A DNA stretch of 64,000 bases from Ifrita kowaldi (taxonomy: Eukaryota > Chordata > Aves > Passeriformes > Cinclosomatidae): contig VZRS01008257.1 in assembly GCA_013398055.1 (NCBI GenBank), positions 490,470 through 554,469 on the forward strand. The letters run 5' to 3'. A model generated the notes under the pieces. The model worked only from the letters and a program-made list of their open reading frames with translations, searched no databases and had not been told where the DNA came from. A program made the translations under genes and the position numbers. Positions 34,500 through 45,319 of the stretch are shown here, piece by piece (within the stretch, counting starts at the first letter, position 1; every line of letters begins with the position of its first letter).

Positions 34500-34720
34500 G
34501 CACATGAGTTATTAAAAATAGCAGAAACATTGTTTTCCCATTTTCAGATTCTTGTACTGTATTATCATGTCCGGAATGTTTTACTTGCACAATGCCAAAT
34601 TGTGTCATTTTACATTTTCAAAGCAAAGTTCAGATCAAGCCCTCTTAATTTTAATACAGTAATTTCTGTTTCCTTAAGTGGCCTGCTTTTTACTTTCTTT
34701 AAAAAGAGTTAGGAGGGCTA
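34500..34720. promoter_or_regulatory. AT-rich conserved-looking block with MEF2 motif
   Basis: Repeat-free AT-rich sequence in intron 2 carries TTAAAAATAG (34512-34521), a match to the MEF2 consensus YTAWWWWTAR. The assignment is based on composition and a single motif. Confidence 0.3.
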
Positions 34721-37700
34721 ACATGGAAAGAGAAGAGAAAATCACATTGAGATTGACCAAAAATTTCAGGTTGAATGAAAAATAGACTCTTTAAAAAACA
34801 ATTCCTTTTTCCCCTCTATTATTTTTTTCTATTTTAAATTTTACCAGGCCAAAATTTCCAGCCATTTTTTGGCTCAGCTCTGTTACTTATTCAGCCTTCA
34901 GACACATCAGTGATTAAATGGCTTTTCAGCAGAGTTTGACCTCTGTGCCTCTGCTCGACCTCAGTGAGGATGTGGAGTCTTCAAAACCTTTTTTGGAGCT
35001 AAGGAGAGAAATAGGAATATATTATTTTTGTTGGGTTTTTATTATTTCCCATCTTTGTGGTTGTTTCCCATCTCCCTGCCCTGTCCATGCTGTGTGTGCA
35101 GCATTGATGGAGTGGCAGCAGGGATTCCCTGTGCTCCCAGCACCTTCCTGATGGGACAGAGAAGCCCCTCATGTGCTAACAAGCAGGAAGCTCATTACAG
35201 TGGGATCCAGCATAATAAAGATCTTAAAGGCAGCACCTTTCAGGCTCAGCACAGCGTGTCTGTCAGTGGAAAACAGCTCCAGCCTGAAGGAGGGCTGGAG
35301 CCTGGCAGGCAGAGGCCACACTGGGATGGATACTGGTTTATGCAATCCATTAAACTTGCACTGAACTGGTGCTGGGCTTTTTAAATCCCAAACTTCATTT
35401 TGGTGTCGTGACCGCAGACGGGCACTGGAGCTGCATTCACGCTTTTCATCTGCTGAAATATTAAAGCAGTTCATCCCATGGTCAGGATGCTGCTGGGTCT
35501 GCTGGAGTTGTCCTTTTTTGTTGCTGCAGCTCAAAAATTACAGCTAAAGGAGAAATTAATTTCCCTAAAGGGTTTTTTAATGCGGCTCTCACTGGCAAGC
35601 AGTTTTTCTATTACTTCATGCGTTTCTCCATCACCGTTCTCGCTGTTCTTAAGCTCTTGTCTCCTCATGACAAGTACTTTTGATTTTCCAGAGCTAAGAA
35701 TATTTAAGAAATGCTACTGACAACTCTTTTTGTCACAAGAATGGCACTGTCCTTGCACCTTTGGAGCAGTGGTATCCCACTCCGCCAAGAACAAGTAGTG
35801 TAAGTGCAATTTCCAAGCACACCTTTGTCCCCCAAAATAGAGAGTATGAGTCTTCCTGAAGGCTCAGAGACTTAATCTGTACCATGCAGCTTTACAGAGA
35901 AAATTCTCTGACATCACTAAAACAAGTAGTTCTAAAAAAGTTGAAGATTCATCTCTAAAAAGAAATTTAAAAGTAATTTTAGGTTCTGCAGCAAGTCCTG
36001 CAATACTTGCGGAGGCTTTTACAGCTGTGTTGCTCACCAGACAGCAGAATCTCAGCTTTCATTTCAGAAACCCGTGGCTTTCTAGACTGTTCATTGTTTA
36101 GATGGATTCAAGTCCTAAATATGCTGCAAATCAGAGGTGAGTGAGGAGAGGCTGAGGTTTTCAGTGATGTTGCTCCTGCAGTTTTGCTTGGCTCTGTGGG
36201 GCTGTGCAGCCATCCCAGGGCCAAAGTGAAGGCTGAAAGCAGGGATCTATTCTGTCCCTGAGGCTTTGCCCTCCTCTGACTACTGATTTCCAGCAGTTTT
36301 AATCTTGCTATGGAGTTTTCAGGAGAGCTGAGCCGCTCTCCAGACGGGCTTTGTGGTAGTGTGTGAGGCAGGGGTCGGTGTTGGGGAGCACTGGGTGCCT
36401 GTGGTCGGTCAGCTGTGGGCACAGGAGCATGGCCAGGCCCTGGAGTCCTGGGAGAGGAGGTTAATAATGGCTGCAGAGACCCAGCTCCTGCAGAAAATGG
36501 GTCTCCTGTCTGCCGCTCCTCTCTCTGCACATCCCATTTCAGTGCTGTTTCTGCAGGCCTGCTACTCTTGCATCCACGTGTTGCCCAGGGCATCGTTCCT
36601 GGAGCTCATCTGTACCAACAGATGAATGGCTTGAGAGCCAGAGCTTTGATTCCAAACACGTGGGCAGGATCTTGGTGCAGGCTCTGGGTGAATGGGCACC
36701 GAGGGGTGGGAGATGTTTTGGGTGGAGCAGCCCTGCCCATCACCTGCCACCGCGGGATGTCCCAGCTGAGCCTGGCGGGGCTGGGAAGCACCAAACTGCA
36801 GCCACCCTCGTGGGAGCTGGCTGACATCACTGCCGGGAAAGGGGGGAGCAGATGGGATATTGCCATGGCACTGCCCACTGCCAAGTTAAATATAAAACAT
36901 CTAGCAGAAGGCAGCGGGGTACTCGCTGCTCAGGAAGTCTGCCACGGGGGCACGGCAAAGTAAACACAATTTTCAGAGTGCTTCCCGCTCCTGCCCACTG
37001 CTTCGGCGTCCTTTGGGATGAGGTGACGGGCTGGCAGTGCCTGTGGTGGCACTGGAAATCCTCCCTGGGCCCTTTGGTGTCAGTGCCTGAGCACAGAGTT
37101 GGAGGGAGGATTTGTCCTGTGGCAGATGCAGTTCCTCTTGGATCTTTTGGCTGCTGGGGGAATGTGACTGCAGACGCTCCCTGCAGGCAAGAAATCCATG
37201 TAAAATGGACCAGACTAAACAGTCGATGCCTGTGTAAACAGTTGCATGTTGGAGTCTCGAGGTCTGGAATGGAACGGGGTTGTCTTGCTCGGGAAGGGCC
37301 ATGGGGCCACAGCTTGGCCAGCAGATTCCTCAGCTGTGGCCAGGGATGGTGCTGGCGTTGTGGCACTTCACCTCTGCTCCAAGGAGATGCTCCTGAAAAA
37401 AACATGGAGAAGGGGGAATTGTATTTAAATCACTATTTCCCTTGCACTGGCACCAGCACTGCCTTGAGGTTTGTGTGCAGAGCTGAGCTTCAAAACCCAG
37501 AACCTCATGGGTTCTCTCCATACCTGATACCACGTGCAATGCCACAGGAGAAAATATGTTCCAACATTGGGGAAAATGAGAAAATAGGATCTAAGAGGTG
37601 GTTTCTCTGGAGATTTTAACGTGGTGCTAGTGCTGTGTTTGGGGCAGGGAGAGAAATAGGTGTTCTCATAGCAGGAAGGTGTGTGGTTTGCTCAGACCAG

Positions 37701-38517
37701 CTTCTGAGTGCACCACTTACAGGGAAAAAGGGGGTTTCTTTTTCCCTTGGCATTTTTTTTCACTGGTGCTAAATACTTCTGCCTGTGCCTGGCTTACTAG
37801 TGCCAGAACTGGAGATTCACCTGCAAGGAACTGGGAAGTTCCAGGTTATAATTACAAGCCTTCTGGCTGTTTTCCTCCAGCTCTGCCTGCCAGAGGGATG
37901 TTGCTATATGTGAATATTAGCAATATTTAAATATTGCAGTTCCTAAGGCAAAGATGTCTGGGGTGAACTGTGCATGCTCAGAGTATCACCAGCAGATGGG
38001 AAGAACCTTTGTTTGTTTGTTTTGATCATGAATTGTAAACTAGTCTCAGGGTTTGGGGGAAATCGTGGCTTCACCGTGCCTGGGGTTGTTGGCACAGAGG
38101 TTTGGATCTCAGGATCAGGGTGATGCTTGCAGTGTAAGGAAGCCTCTACACTTCAGTACCTCAGTCTATTTAAGCCAAGGACCACTTACTCTTTGGGGAA
38201 AAAATACTCTGAAACCATCCTGTTGCTAGAGTTTTTTTTCTTTTTTTTTTTTTTAGCCAAATCAAAATTAGGCTTAACATTTGGTTATTCTCTTATTATC
38301 TTTATTTTCCCATGATGTCCGTGGTTATAAGCATCAGAATGTGGGTGTGAGGGGTTTTTTTTGGTTTGGTTTTTGTTGTTTTTGCTGGGTTTTTTTTTTT
38401 AATCTTGTCATTATTTCATGGAGCATTTTTTGATGTCTTGTGAATCACCCACAGCTCATGGATCACAAATTGGAAGATACTCCTCTGGCATGTTTGAACC
38501 AGGGAAAGAACCGTGCT

Positions 38518-38541
38518 GGGGGTGTGGGGGTGGGAGGGGGG
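38518..38541 (+). other. G-quadruplex motif upstream of exon 3
   Basis: Four G runs (5, 5, 3 and 6) with loops of 3, 1 and 1 bases lie on the transcribed-sense strand, 340 bp upstream of the 54-nt exon 3. The motif fits the G3+N1-7 rule. Confidence 0.6.
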
Positions 38542-38879
38542 AAGTCTGCAAACGGGAGAGGGTTGTTTGCTGGTGCCGTTCTCATCATTCATTCTGCGAA
38601 CGATCCGTTAAATGGGGACGGAGGTGCAAGGGGAGGGAAATCTTGATCGGAAGGGGTGCTTTCAGTGGTGATGTGGTAACACTTGAGCTCGTACCCACAT
38701 GATGCCCAGCACACACGATCAGGGTTGGAGATGCTGGTTGGAGTTGGTGCAGGCGGGTCAGGAACGTGGTGGTGGCAGTGCCTTCTCCAGGCGACACCTG
38801 GCACGAGCTGTTTGCAGAAGGAGCTTGACCCGCCCTGGCATCAGACTGACCCTGCCCTCTCTTCTCCTTTCCCATGCAG

Positions 38880-38933
38880 GAGGGAAGCCTGTGGCCTTCG
38901 GAAAGCACCGTGTCGGGGACCGGCATAACCGAG
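38880..38933 (+). CDS. PMEPA1: PMEPA1 coding exon 3: 54-nt exon
   Basis: This exon encodes residues 87-104, starting EGSLWPSESTVSG and ending GITE, in phase 0 at both ends. Skipping it would therefore remove 18 residues without a frameshift. The acceptor is CCCATGCAG and the donor GTGAGG (38934-38939). The segment matches the human stretch that joins the juxtamembrane region to the proline-rich tail; the only changes I note against human are Cys to Ser and a few near the end. No known motif maps to it. Its small size, the upstream G-quadruplex and the 93-nt downstream intron make it a plausible regulated exon, but no alternative use is shown by the sequence. Confidence 0.9.
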
Positions 38934-39026
38934 GTGAGGGTGCTGTGGGTGCCGCTGTCCCCTGTCCCTCTGTCCCCTGTCCCCTGTCCCGCAGCACCTC
39001 TCATCCTCCTTCCTCTCTCCTTCCAG
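38934..39026 (+). other. PMEPA1: PMEPA1 intron 3: 93-nt mini-intron, open in frame
   Basis: Donor GTGAGG and a pyrimidine-rich 3' end (CTCTCCTTCCAG) enclose 93 nt, or 31 codons, with no stop in the reading frame of the gene. It is built largely of CTGTCCC repeats. Human PMEPA1 protein has no matching insert, which supports splicing. Retention would insert 31 Pro/Leu/Val-rich residues between exon 3 and exon 4 sequence, giving a 322-residue protein. Confidence 0.85.
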
Positions 39027-39590
39027 CAGCAGATCTACACCCCGCGGCCCAGCGAGCGCCTGGCAGTGCCCTCCTTCCTGCAGAGGGACCGCTTCAACCG
39101 GTTCCAGCCCACGTACCCGTACCTGCAGCACGAGATCGACCTGCCGCCCACCATCTCGCTGTCGGACGGCGAGGAGCCCCCGCCCTACCAGGGACCCTGC
39201 ACGCTGCAGCTCCGCGACCCCGAGCAGCAGATGGAGCTCAACAGGGAGTCCGTGCGGGCCCCCCCAAACAGAACCATCTTCGACAGTGACTTGATAGATA
39301 ACTCCGTGTTCGGGGGGCCGTGCCCCCCCAGCAGTAACTCTGGCATCAGCGCCACCTGCTACGGCAGCAGCGGCAGGATGGAGGGGCCGCCACCGACCTA
39401 CAGCGAGGTGATCGGCCACTACCCCGGCTCCACCTTTTACCAGCACCAGCAGAACAACAACGGGATGCCCCCCATCTTGGAGGGCAGCAGACTCCATCCC
39501 TCACAGATCAATGGCCTTGAGAGCACAACGACGACGACGACGACGGCGTGGAACAAAGAGAAAGAGAAACAAAAAGGGCACCCCTTTTAA
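39027..39590 (+). CDS. PMEPA1: PMEPA1 coding exon 4: cytoplasmic tail with PPxY and Smad-interaction motifs
   Basis: The exon encodes residues 105-291 and the TAA stop. Motifs in order: a Tyr-rich segment FQPTYPYLQHEIDLPPTISL; PPPY at 155-158; the SMAD-interaction motif PPNR at 183-186 (context RAPPNRTIF); PPTY at 226-229 (GPPPTYSEV); a Gln/Asn-rich stretch at 243-249; a seven-threonine tract at 271-277; and a basic C-terminus ending KGHPF. The PPxY motifs bind WW domains of NEDD4-family ubiquitin ligases, and PPNR binds SMAD2/3; both are known for the family. The start is set by homology. CAGCAGCAG at the acceptor offers three in-frame sites, and 39027 keeps the two residues that human has before the V/I-Y. 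The polythreonine tract has no counterpart in human. Open frames on the opposite strand here are shadows. Confidence 0.96.
   Translation, partial: QQIYTPRPSERLAVPSFLQRDRFNRFQPTYPYLQHEIDLPPTISLSDGEEPPPYQGPCTLQLRDPEQQMELNRESVRAPPNRTIFDSDLIDNSVFGGPCPPSSNSGISATCYGSSGRMEGPPPTYSEVIGHYPGSTFYQHQQNNNGMPPILEGSRLHPSQINGLESTTTTTTTAWNKEKEKQKGHPF
39525..39545 (+). repeat. PMEPA1: Coding ACG microsatellite (polythreonine)
   Basis: One ACA and six consecutive ACG codons encode Thr 271-277, followed by GCG (Ala). It is a pure trinucleotide run inside the CDS, near the C-terminus, where the human protein has a short Ala-containing stretch instead. Confidence 0.95.
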
Positions 39591-39623
39591 AAAAAAAAAA
39601 AAAGAGGAAAAAAGGAAAAAAAA

Positions 39624-40620
39624 TAGCAAGAAAGAAAATGAAACACTCTGCACTTCTCTTTAAAAGAAAAAGGAGAGCGAGAGAGTTGAGGAAGATAAGC
39701 AAAGAAAAAAAAAAAGCCCTTCCCCATCTCTCAGTGTATAAATATTTACTTGTTATGTCTGGTCTGAATGCACAAGCCTACCAAGCTTGCAAAAACATTT
39801 CTTTATTGAGCTGTGTCNTTTTTTTATTAGACTTTGTCAAGACGTTTAAAAAAGAAAAAAAAAAATCAACTGTAGTCTTTTTTTTTGTTTGTTTCTAGTT
39901 GGGCTGTGTGTGAATGCTTTTTTTTTTTGTTTGATTATTTCACTTATCTTTAAAAACAAAATATTTGCACAAAAACCATTTTGTTTAAAGATCTGCAATA
40001 TAAATATATAAATATATATTAAAAATAAGAGAAAGTGTATGTGTAAGGAGCAGGAGTATTTTTGTATTAGAAGAGGCCTATTCAAAAAAAAAAAAAGTTG
40101 TTTTCTGAACTAGAAGAAAAATGGCAATTTTTTGAGTGCCAACTCAAAAAGCGTGTATTACATTGTAAAAAAACAAAAAACAAAAAAAAATCAAAAGCAG
40201 GGGTTTAGAGTTATTTATATAAATGTTGAAATTTTGCACTATTTTTTAATATAAATATGTCAGTGCTTGTGTTGGTCAAAGCCTCTATCATGTCTACCAT
40301 GAACCTGTTAAGGGATCTGTGTGGAAGTGAAGAACAAAGTAGCTGGAAGGGGAGGAGGATCGCTGGAGTGGAGATGGCAGCCCTGGGAGGAGCGGTGAGC
40401 GAGACTGCAGCTTATGCAAATCCTTAATTTCCAGAGTCCCTGCGCGTGGCCGCCGACAGCCACGGCTTTATACATTCCCTACAAAGCAAGAGGAGTTGGT
40501 GTGTGTCTTGTTTGTCATCCGGTAGGATTATTGGAGTAACAAGGTAAAATGAAAACTCCCTGCTTCCCACAGTCAGGAATGACTGAAGCAGGCAAAAATT
40601 ACTTGATTTTTTTTTTTTTC
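39624..40620 (+). repeat. 3' UTR duplicated segment, copy 1 (probable assembly artefact)
   Basis: This segment is repeated at 40622-41597 after a single N at 40621. The copies agree almost base for base, with A/T at about 39636/40633. Copy 1 has an N at 39818 followed by about 20 extra bases that copy 2 lacks. The junction falls in a long poly-T stretch, a typical place for an assembly break. An unmerged contig overlap or haplotype pair is the likeliest cause. Confidence 0.9.
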
Positions 40621-40621
40621 N

Positions 40622-41597
40622 TAGCAAGAAAGTAAATGAAACACTCTGCACTTCTCTTTAAAAGAAAAAGGAGAGCGAGAGAGTTGAGGAAGATAAGCAA
40701 AGAAAAAAAAAAAGCCCTTCCCCATCTCTCAGTGTATAAATATTTACTTGTTATGTCTGGTCTGAATGCACAAGCCTACCAAGCTTGCAAAAACATTTCT
40801 TTATTGAGCTGTGTCTAGACGTTTAAAAAGGAAAAAAAAAAATCAACTGTAGTCTTTTTTTTTGTTTGTTTCTAGTTGGGCTGTGTGTGAATGCTTTTTT
40901 TTTTTGTTTGATTATTTCACTTATCTTTAAAAACAAAATATTTGCACAAAAACCATTTTGTTTAAAGATCTGCAATATAAATATATAAATATATATTAAA
41001 AATAAGAGAAAGTGTATGTGTAAGGAGCAGGAGTATTTTTGTATTAGAAGAGGCCTATTCAAAAAAAAAAAAAGTTGTTTTCTGAACTAGAAGAAAAATG
41101 GCAATTTTTTGAGTGCCAACTCAAAAAGCGTGTATTACATTGTAAAAAAACAAAAAACAAAAAAAAATCAAAAGCAGGGGTTTAGAGTTATTTATATAAA
41201 TGTTGAAATTTTGCACTATTTTTTAATATAAATATGTCAGTGCTTGTGTTGGTCAAAGCCTCTATCATGTCTACCATGAACCTGTTAAGGGATCTGTGTG
41301 GAAGTGAAGAACAAAGTAGCTGGAAGGGGAGGAGGATCGCTGGAGTGGAGATGGCAGCCCTGGGAGGAGCGGTGAGCGAGACTGCAGCTTATGCAAATCC
41401 TTAATTTCCAGAGTCCCTGCGCGTGGCCGCCGACAGCCACGGCTTTATACATTCCCTACAAAGCAAGAGGAGTTGGTGTGTGTCTTGTTTGTCATCCGGT
41501 AGGATTATTGGAGTAACAAGGTAAAATGAAAACTCCCTGCTTCCCACAGTCAGGAATGACTGAAGCAGGCAAAAATTACTTGATTTTTTTTTTTTTC
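40622..41597 (+). repeat. 3' UTR duplicated segment, copy 2
   Basis: Second copy of 39624-40620. It reads GTGTCTAGACG where copy 1 has the N-containing longer version, so a GTCTAGAC octamer at 40813-40820 exists only in this copy. It may be an artefact of a collapsed base-call, and I do not count it with the intronic Smad sites. Confidence 0.9.
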
Positions 41598-41659
41598 TTT
41601 TTTTTTTCTTTTTTTGGACAACCTCTAACTTTTTGGAGGGGAGGGTGGTGGGGGTTGAG

Positions 41660-41665
41660 AATAAA
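41660..41665 (+). terminator. PMEPA1: Proximal poly(A) signal AATAAA
   Basis: AATAAA is followed about 30 bases later by a GU/U-rich stretch (GTGTTTTTTGGTTT), as expected of a functional cleavage site. It would give a short 3' UTR isoform. Confidence 0.6.
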
Positions 41666-42728
41666 CTTCTGTGTCTGAAGGAACAAAAGTGTTTTTTGGT
41701 TTATTTCTTTCCATGTTCAACTGAAGGGCCCTGTTGGAGCCAAAGCGGTGGTTGTGGAGGTCGATGTGAGGAACTGGTAACGCACCCACTGGCTGCCCTT
41801 CAGCTGGGTTTAAATGTCTCGTTGAAAGGACGAGGTGGGAAGTGTGGTGGTGGTGAACATCATTTTCATTTTGTTTCAACCTCCCAGACCTCGATTTGGG
41901 ACAAACGGGCACGGCCGTGTCCCGCGGCTCCGCCGTCCCTGCTTGTCGCTGTTTTTTGTTATCCAGCTAAAGAGGCAGCAGGTACAGTAGATGGAAATGA
42001 ATCTGCTCCTGTGTTGTGTTAATGAAAGGCTACAAAAATAATGCTTAAGGCTTTAGAAGCAACCCCTCCTTACCTCTTCTGGAACATCCTCTCCCCCCCC
42101 CAGGTCCCGCTGCCCTCCCGCCGCCGGGCGTTGTGCGTGGTTCATTTTTCTTGGTTTTGGAAGCGTTTTGTCTTGCTCTGCTCTTGTTTACATTTTCTGT
42201 CACCTCGGTGTCTGGTAGGGGCCTCGCCCTCGCGGTGAATTCGTACGTGAGCGAGTGAGTGAGTGGGAAACCTGAGAGAGTGAGGGGGAGAAGGCAGAAG
42301 GGAAAAATCCCCTCGTGGGTCCCGTCTCTCCGAGCGCGAGGAAGGGTCGGTAGGGAACCACAGAGAGCGAGGATTTTACAAGGGGGTGTGATTTGATTTC
42401 CTGCAGGATGCTATCTAGTAGAGTGACATAAATGAAAGATATAAAGGCAATAACTATTGTTTTTAAGCAACTTTTTTATTACTTGAAAAAGAAAACAAAC
42501 CTAACCATGAGAACGGTTTTGAAGTTCTGACCATTTGAACAATATTTATATATATTTTAAAGAAGATGATGAATAGCTGAACTTGAAGTTTGATCATTAT
42601 TTTTTTGCTTTTTTTTTTAATTTCTGCCTAGAAATAGTCCTGTACCTTCTCAGTACTTCAATCTGCTTTTCCACAGCTCTTGAAATCTTCATAGTTTTAC
42701 AGTCATGTAACCTAAATTTTGATGACCT

Positions 42729-42778
42729 AAAAAAAAAAAAAAGAAAAAAAAAAAGAAAAAAAAAGCCACAAAAAAAAG
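42729..42778 (+). repeat. Poly-A rich tract in 3' UTR
   Basis: Long A runs interrupted by single G or GCC. This is a likely internal oligo-dT priming site in cDNA libraries. Confidence 0.85.
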
Positions 42779-42789
42779 TAATGCAAAGG

Positions 42790-42795
42790 AATAAA
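42790..42795 (+). terminator. PMEPA1: Possible internal poly(A) signal AATAAA
   Basis: AATAAA lies just after the A-rich tract. There is a weak U/GU stretch downstream. The call is uncertain because internal priming on the A tract could mimic a site here. Confidence 0.3.
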
Positions 42796-44074
42796 TCTAG
42801 TTTGTCATGAAAGGTACAAAACTGACGAATTTGTACGAGGTTTTTAAAATGTATCTTTCCTTTATGTAACATGTCTATTTAGTGCCTTATTAAAGAAACA
42901 GTAACCCTCCCTTATTACAGAGGGGGACACAAAATCATCATTAGCATTACAAGTAACCAGCGTCTGGTCTCTTGCTCCTTTGGACCTTGCATTCACTTTT
43001 CCAGTCCCTTTTTCCCGGAGCAGCTCCCTGTGCCTGGCCACGCCGGCTGCTCCCTTGGCCGCTGCTCTGCTCCGACTGTTCTTAGGGAACTTGAACATGT
43101 TTTATGCACATTATCCTACCCGGGGAGGTAGGAATCTGTGGTGGATATTGTAAATGAGATACCAACCAAAAGAGAAAGCGAAATATAATATCTACTGCCC
43201 TCTTGAGCCAAAATGCGTGAATAGTGTTGTTGGGGTTGGGTGTTTGTTTTTTTGTTTTGTTTTTTTGGGGAGGGAGGGGGGGGTTGTTCAGTGATCTGAA
43301 CTAGTTTTGTTTGCTATTAAAAAAATACGGTTACCTCAGCAGATTTTGGGTGGAATATGCATCACATGTTTAAAACTGAGCAGTGAGTAAAGAGGTGGTG
43401 TGGGGACCAGAGGTTGTTAAGGAACGAGATTGTCTTGTCACAGGGTGTTACCTGGCCACCAAACCCCGTGGAAAAGTCAGGGAAGTGGGCAGGGGCTGGA
43501 TAGGCACAGAGGGGTAGTGGGAGAGGGTCTGAAGATGCAGTGCAATTGAACCCAGCTCTCATGCTTGAAAGTCCTCAAAATTTCAACCAATTCTCTTTCT
43601 TTTCCCCCTATTTTTTTCCCCTCCCTCCCCAATCCTCTCCCAGCGTGAGCTTTTATTTGTCTAGTGTCACCCCAAGCTCTGCAGTTGAGTGATCAGTTTG
43701 TTGAGTTCCTGGGTCAGGTTTCATTTACCTCTTTCTCTGGTTTGGGGAACTTGATGAGTGTGAAACGGGGTGGCTCGTCAACACCAAATTTCTGTTGCAA
43801 ACGATGCCTTTCAGCCCATCCGTGCACAAACCCCAAGCTGCCACCTTTCCCTGGGCTGCTGCAGCCCCAGGGGGGAGAGCCCCACGTCCCAGGCAGTGGG
43901 TGCAGCTCTTCAGCAGAGCTCAGTCGTTCTCTTTTGTCTTTCTTCTGTCCATCCCTCTCTTTGCAGTCCTGAGAACTGTGTATTTCAAGTGCAGATACCA
44001 GATCTGAGGCCCAGATCAACTCCAAGTTCTGAATGGGTGTTTAGAGATAATGGTCTGTTCTTTTTTTTTTTTAT

Positions 44075-44129
44075 ATTACTATTATTATTGTTGTTGTTAT
44101 TGTTGTTATTATTATTATTACTACTATTT
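44075..44129. repeat. (ATT)n/(GTT)n trinucleotide repeat
   Basis: Mixed ATT, GTT and ACT units follow a poly-T run in the 3' UTR. Confidence 0.85.
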
Positions 44130-44776
44130 AATGTTACTTTTTGCCTCGGGGTCCATTTCTTCCCAATTCCCACGTCCCGAATTGCCACCAAGGCAGGGAA
44201 TTTGCTTTGCACACTCTTGCTGATGCCCCGTTCCCTCTGACCTTGGTGCAGCTCAGCGGAGAGCGGTGCTAGAGTGTCCTGCAGCTGCCAGCAGAGAGAT
44301 TCGGGCCCCTTAAAAGTGATTTGTTTTTAAAGAAATACAGAAGAATCAAGGCATTGCTAATGCTTAGCAACCTCATGTCCTAGCCTGCCTTTTTGCTCGG
44401 CGTTTTAAGTCGCGTTAGCTTTAAAAGGGGTTGTTCATCTTACAGAGTTTCTTAGCTTACAGTATGGCAAAGAGCATCCTTAAAGTGTCCCCAAACCTTC
44501 CTGGCCTGGAACGGGAATGTGGCTTTGTCAGTCCTGGTGGGGAGGAAGGATGGGTTCCATTTGGGGCTGACACTGGTAAAACACATGTTCCCTTCACAAC
44601 CCTTGGTTCCACCGGTTTGAGGATTCAGCTTTACTAATCCAGTGTGTTGTTTCCATAAGTGTTACAAAATTCATTCTGTCTTAAGTGGGGGTCTAAGGAA
44701 ATCCAATTGCTTTCTGGAGAATCACCCTTTTGTATGTGTATTGAATTATAAAATTGCACTAACTGCTATATTAAAA

Positions 44777-44782
44777 AATAAA
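44777..44782 (+). terminator. PMEPA1: Possible poly(A) signal AATAAA
   Basis: AATAAA in AT-rich 3' UTR. No strong GU-rich element follows. Confidence 0.3.
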
Positions 44783-45313
44783 CAAATCAAAGCCCAATGT
44801 TTTTCCTAAGGATTGGGAAAAGACTGAATCAGATGTGTAGCATTAACAGTGCTAGGCCAGAACAGAATGAATTTTAATCTCTTCTGTCTCTGTACTGCTC
44901 AGAGATTTTCTGTGTACAACACAAAGCTACAAAGAAAAAACAAAAAGAAGTTTTCCAGAAACTGCGCTTCAAATTTTTGCTGTACTATAGAAGCTCATGA
45001 AGGACAACATTAAAGTCCTAATTTGCCTGCCTTATAGACACATTTCATTGTATTAATATTTTCTTAAACTTCCAGTTGCATTGTGTTGGCTTTGGAGTTT
45101 GTTATAGGCAGTCCTGTATCCTGAGTTCTGTTCAATTTAAACTTATGTAAACTATTGACAGCACATGCAATGCAGTACTTATCTATATTTTGCTGTTTTA
45201 GTATGAATATGTACTCTGATGCCAATTTACAAAAATCTGTTGTAAACGCTTCTTGTGTACCAGTAACCGATAGTGGCAATTATATGTCATTCTAAAAGCT
45301 GCAATACTTATAC

Positions 45314-45319
45314 AATAAA
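45314..45319 (+). terminator. PMEPA1: Distal poly(A) signal AATAAA, likely main 3' end
   Basis: AATAAA is embedded in a repeat-free AT-rich stretch (about 45060-45340) with the look of a conserved 3' UTR end. An A-rich simple repeat follows at once (45367-45410), and a GTTTGTC segment comes afterwards. Cleavage is expected near 45330-45340. Confidence 0.6.

Larger units (their letters stand above)
32989..38879 (+). other. PMEPA1: PMEPA1 intron 2 (5.9 kb)
   Basis: The intron runs from donor GTAAGT to acceptor CCCATGCAG (38871-38879) and lies between codons (phase 0). It includes a poly-T run (33972-33992), an N at 34036, an AT-rich block at 34500-34720 and a G-quadruplex motif near exon 3. 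Other stretches, such as 35980-38400, are mixed intron with T runs (38229-38255, 38354-38401) and no supported gene. Confidence 0.92.

Noticed and set aside
38841..39497. 218-codon open frame on the minus strand opposite exons 3-4
   Set aside because: It is a shadow of the true PMEPA1 CDS; the sense strand matches the known family throughout.
11..39590. Identity as LDLRAD4, the paralogue
   Set aside because: LDLRAD4 carries an LDL-receptor class A module before the helix. Here exon 1 gives the PMEPA1-type NST...CTCNCKRSLFQSMEI segment.
40813..40820. Fifth GTCTAGAC octamer counted as a Smad site
   Set aside because: It lies in the 3' UTR, exists only in one of two copies of a probable false duplication, and the other copy has an N with extra bases at that point.
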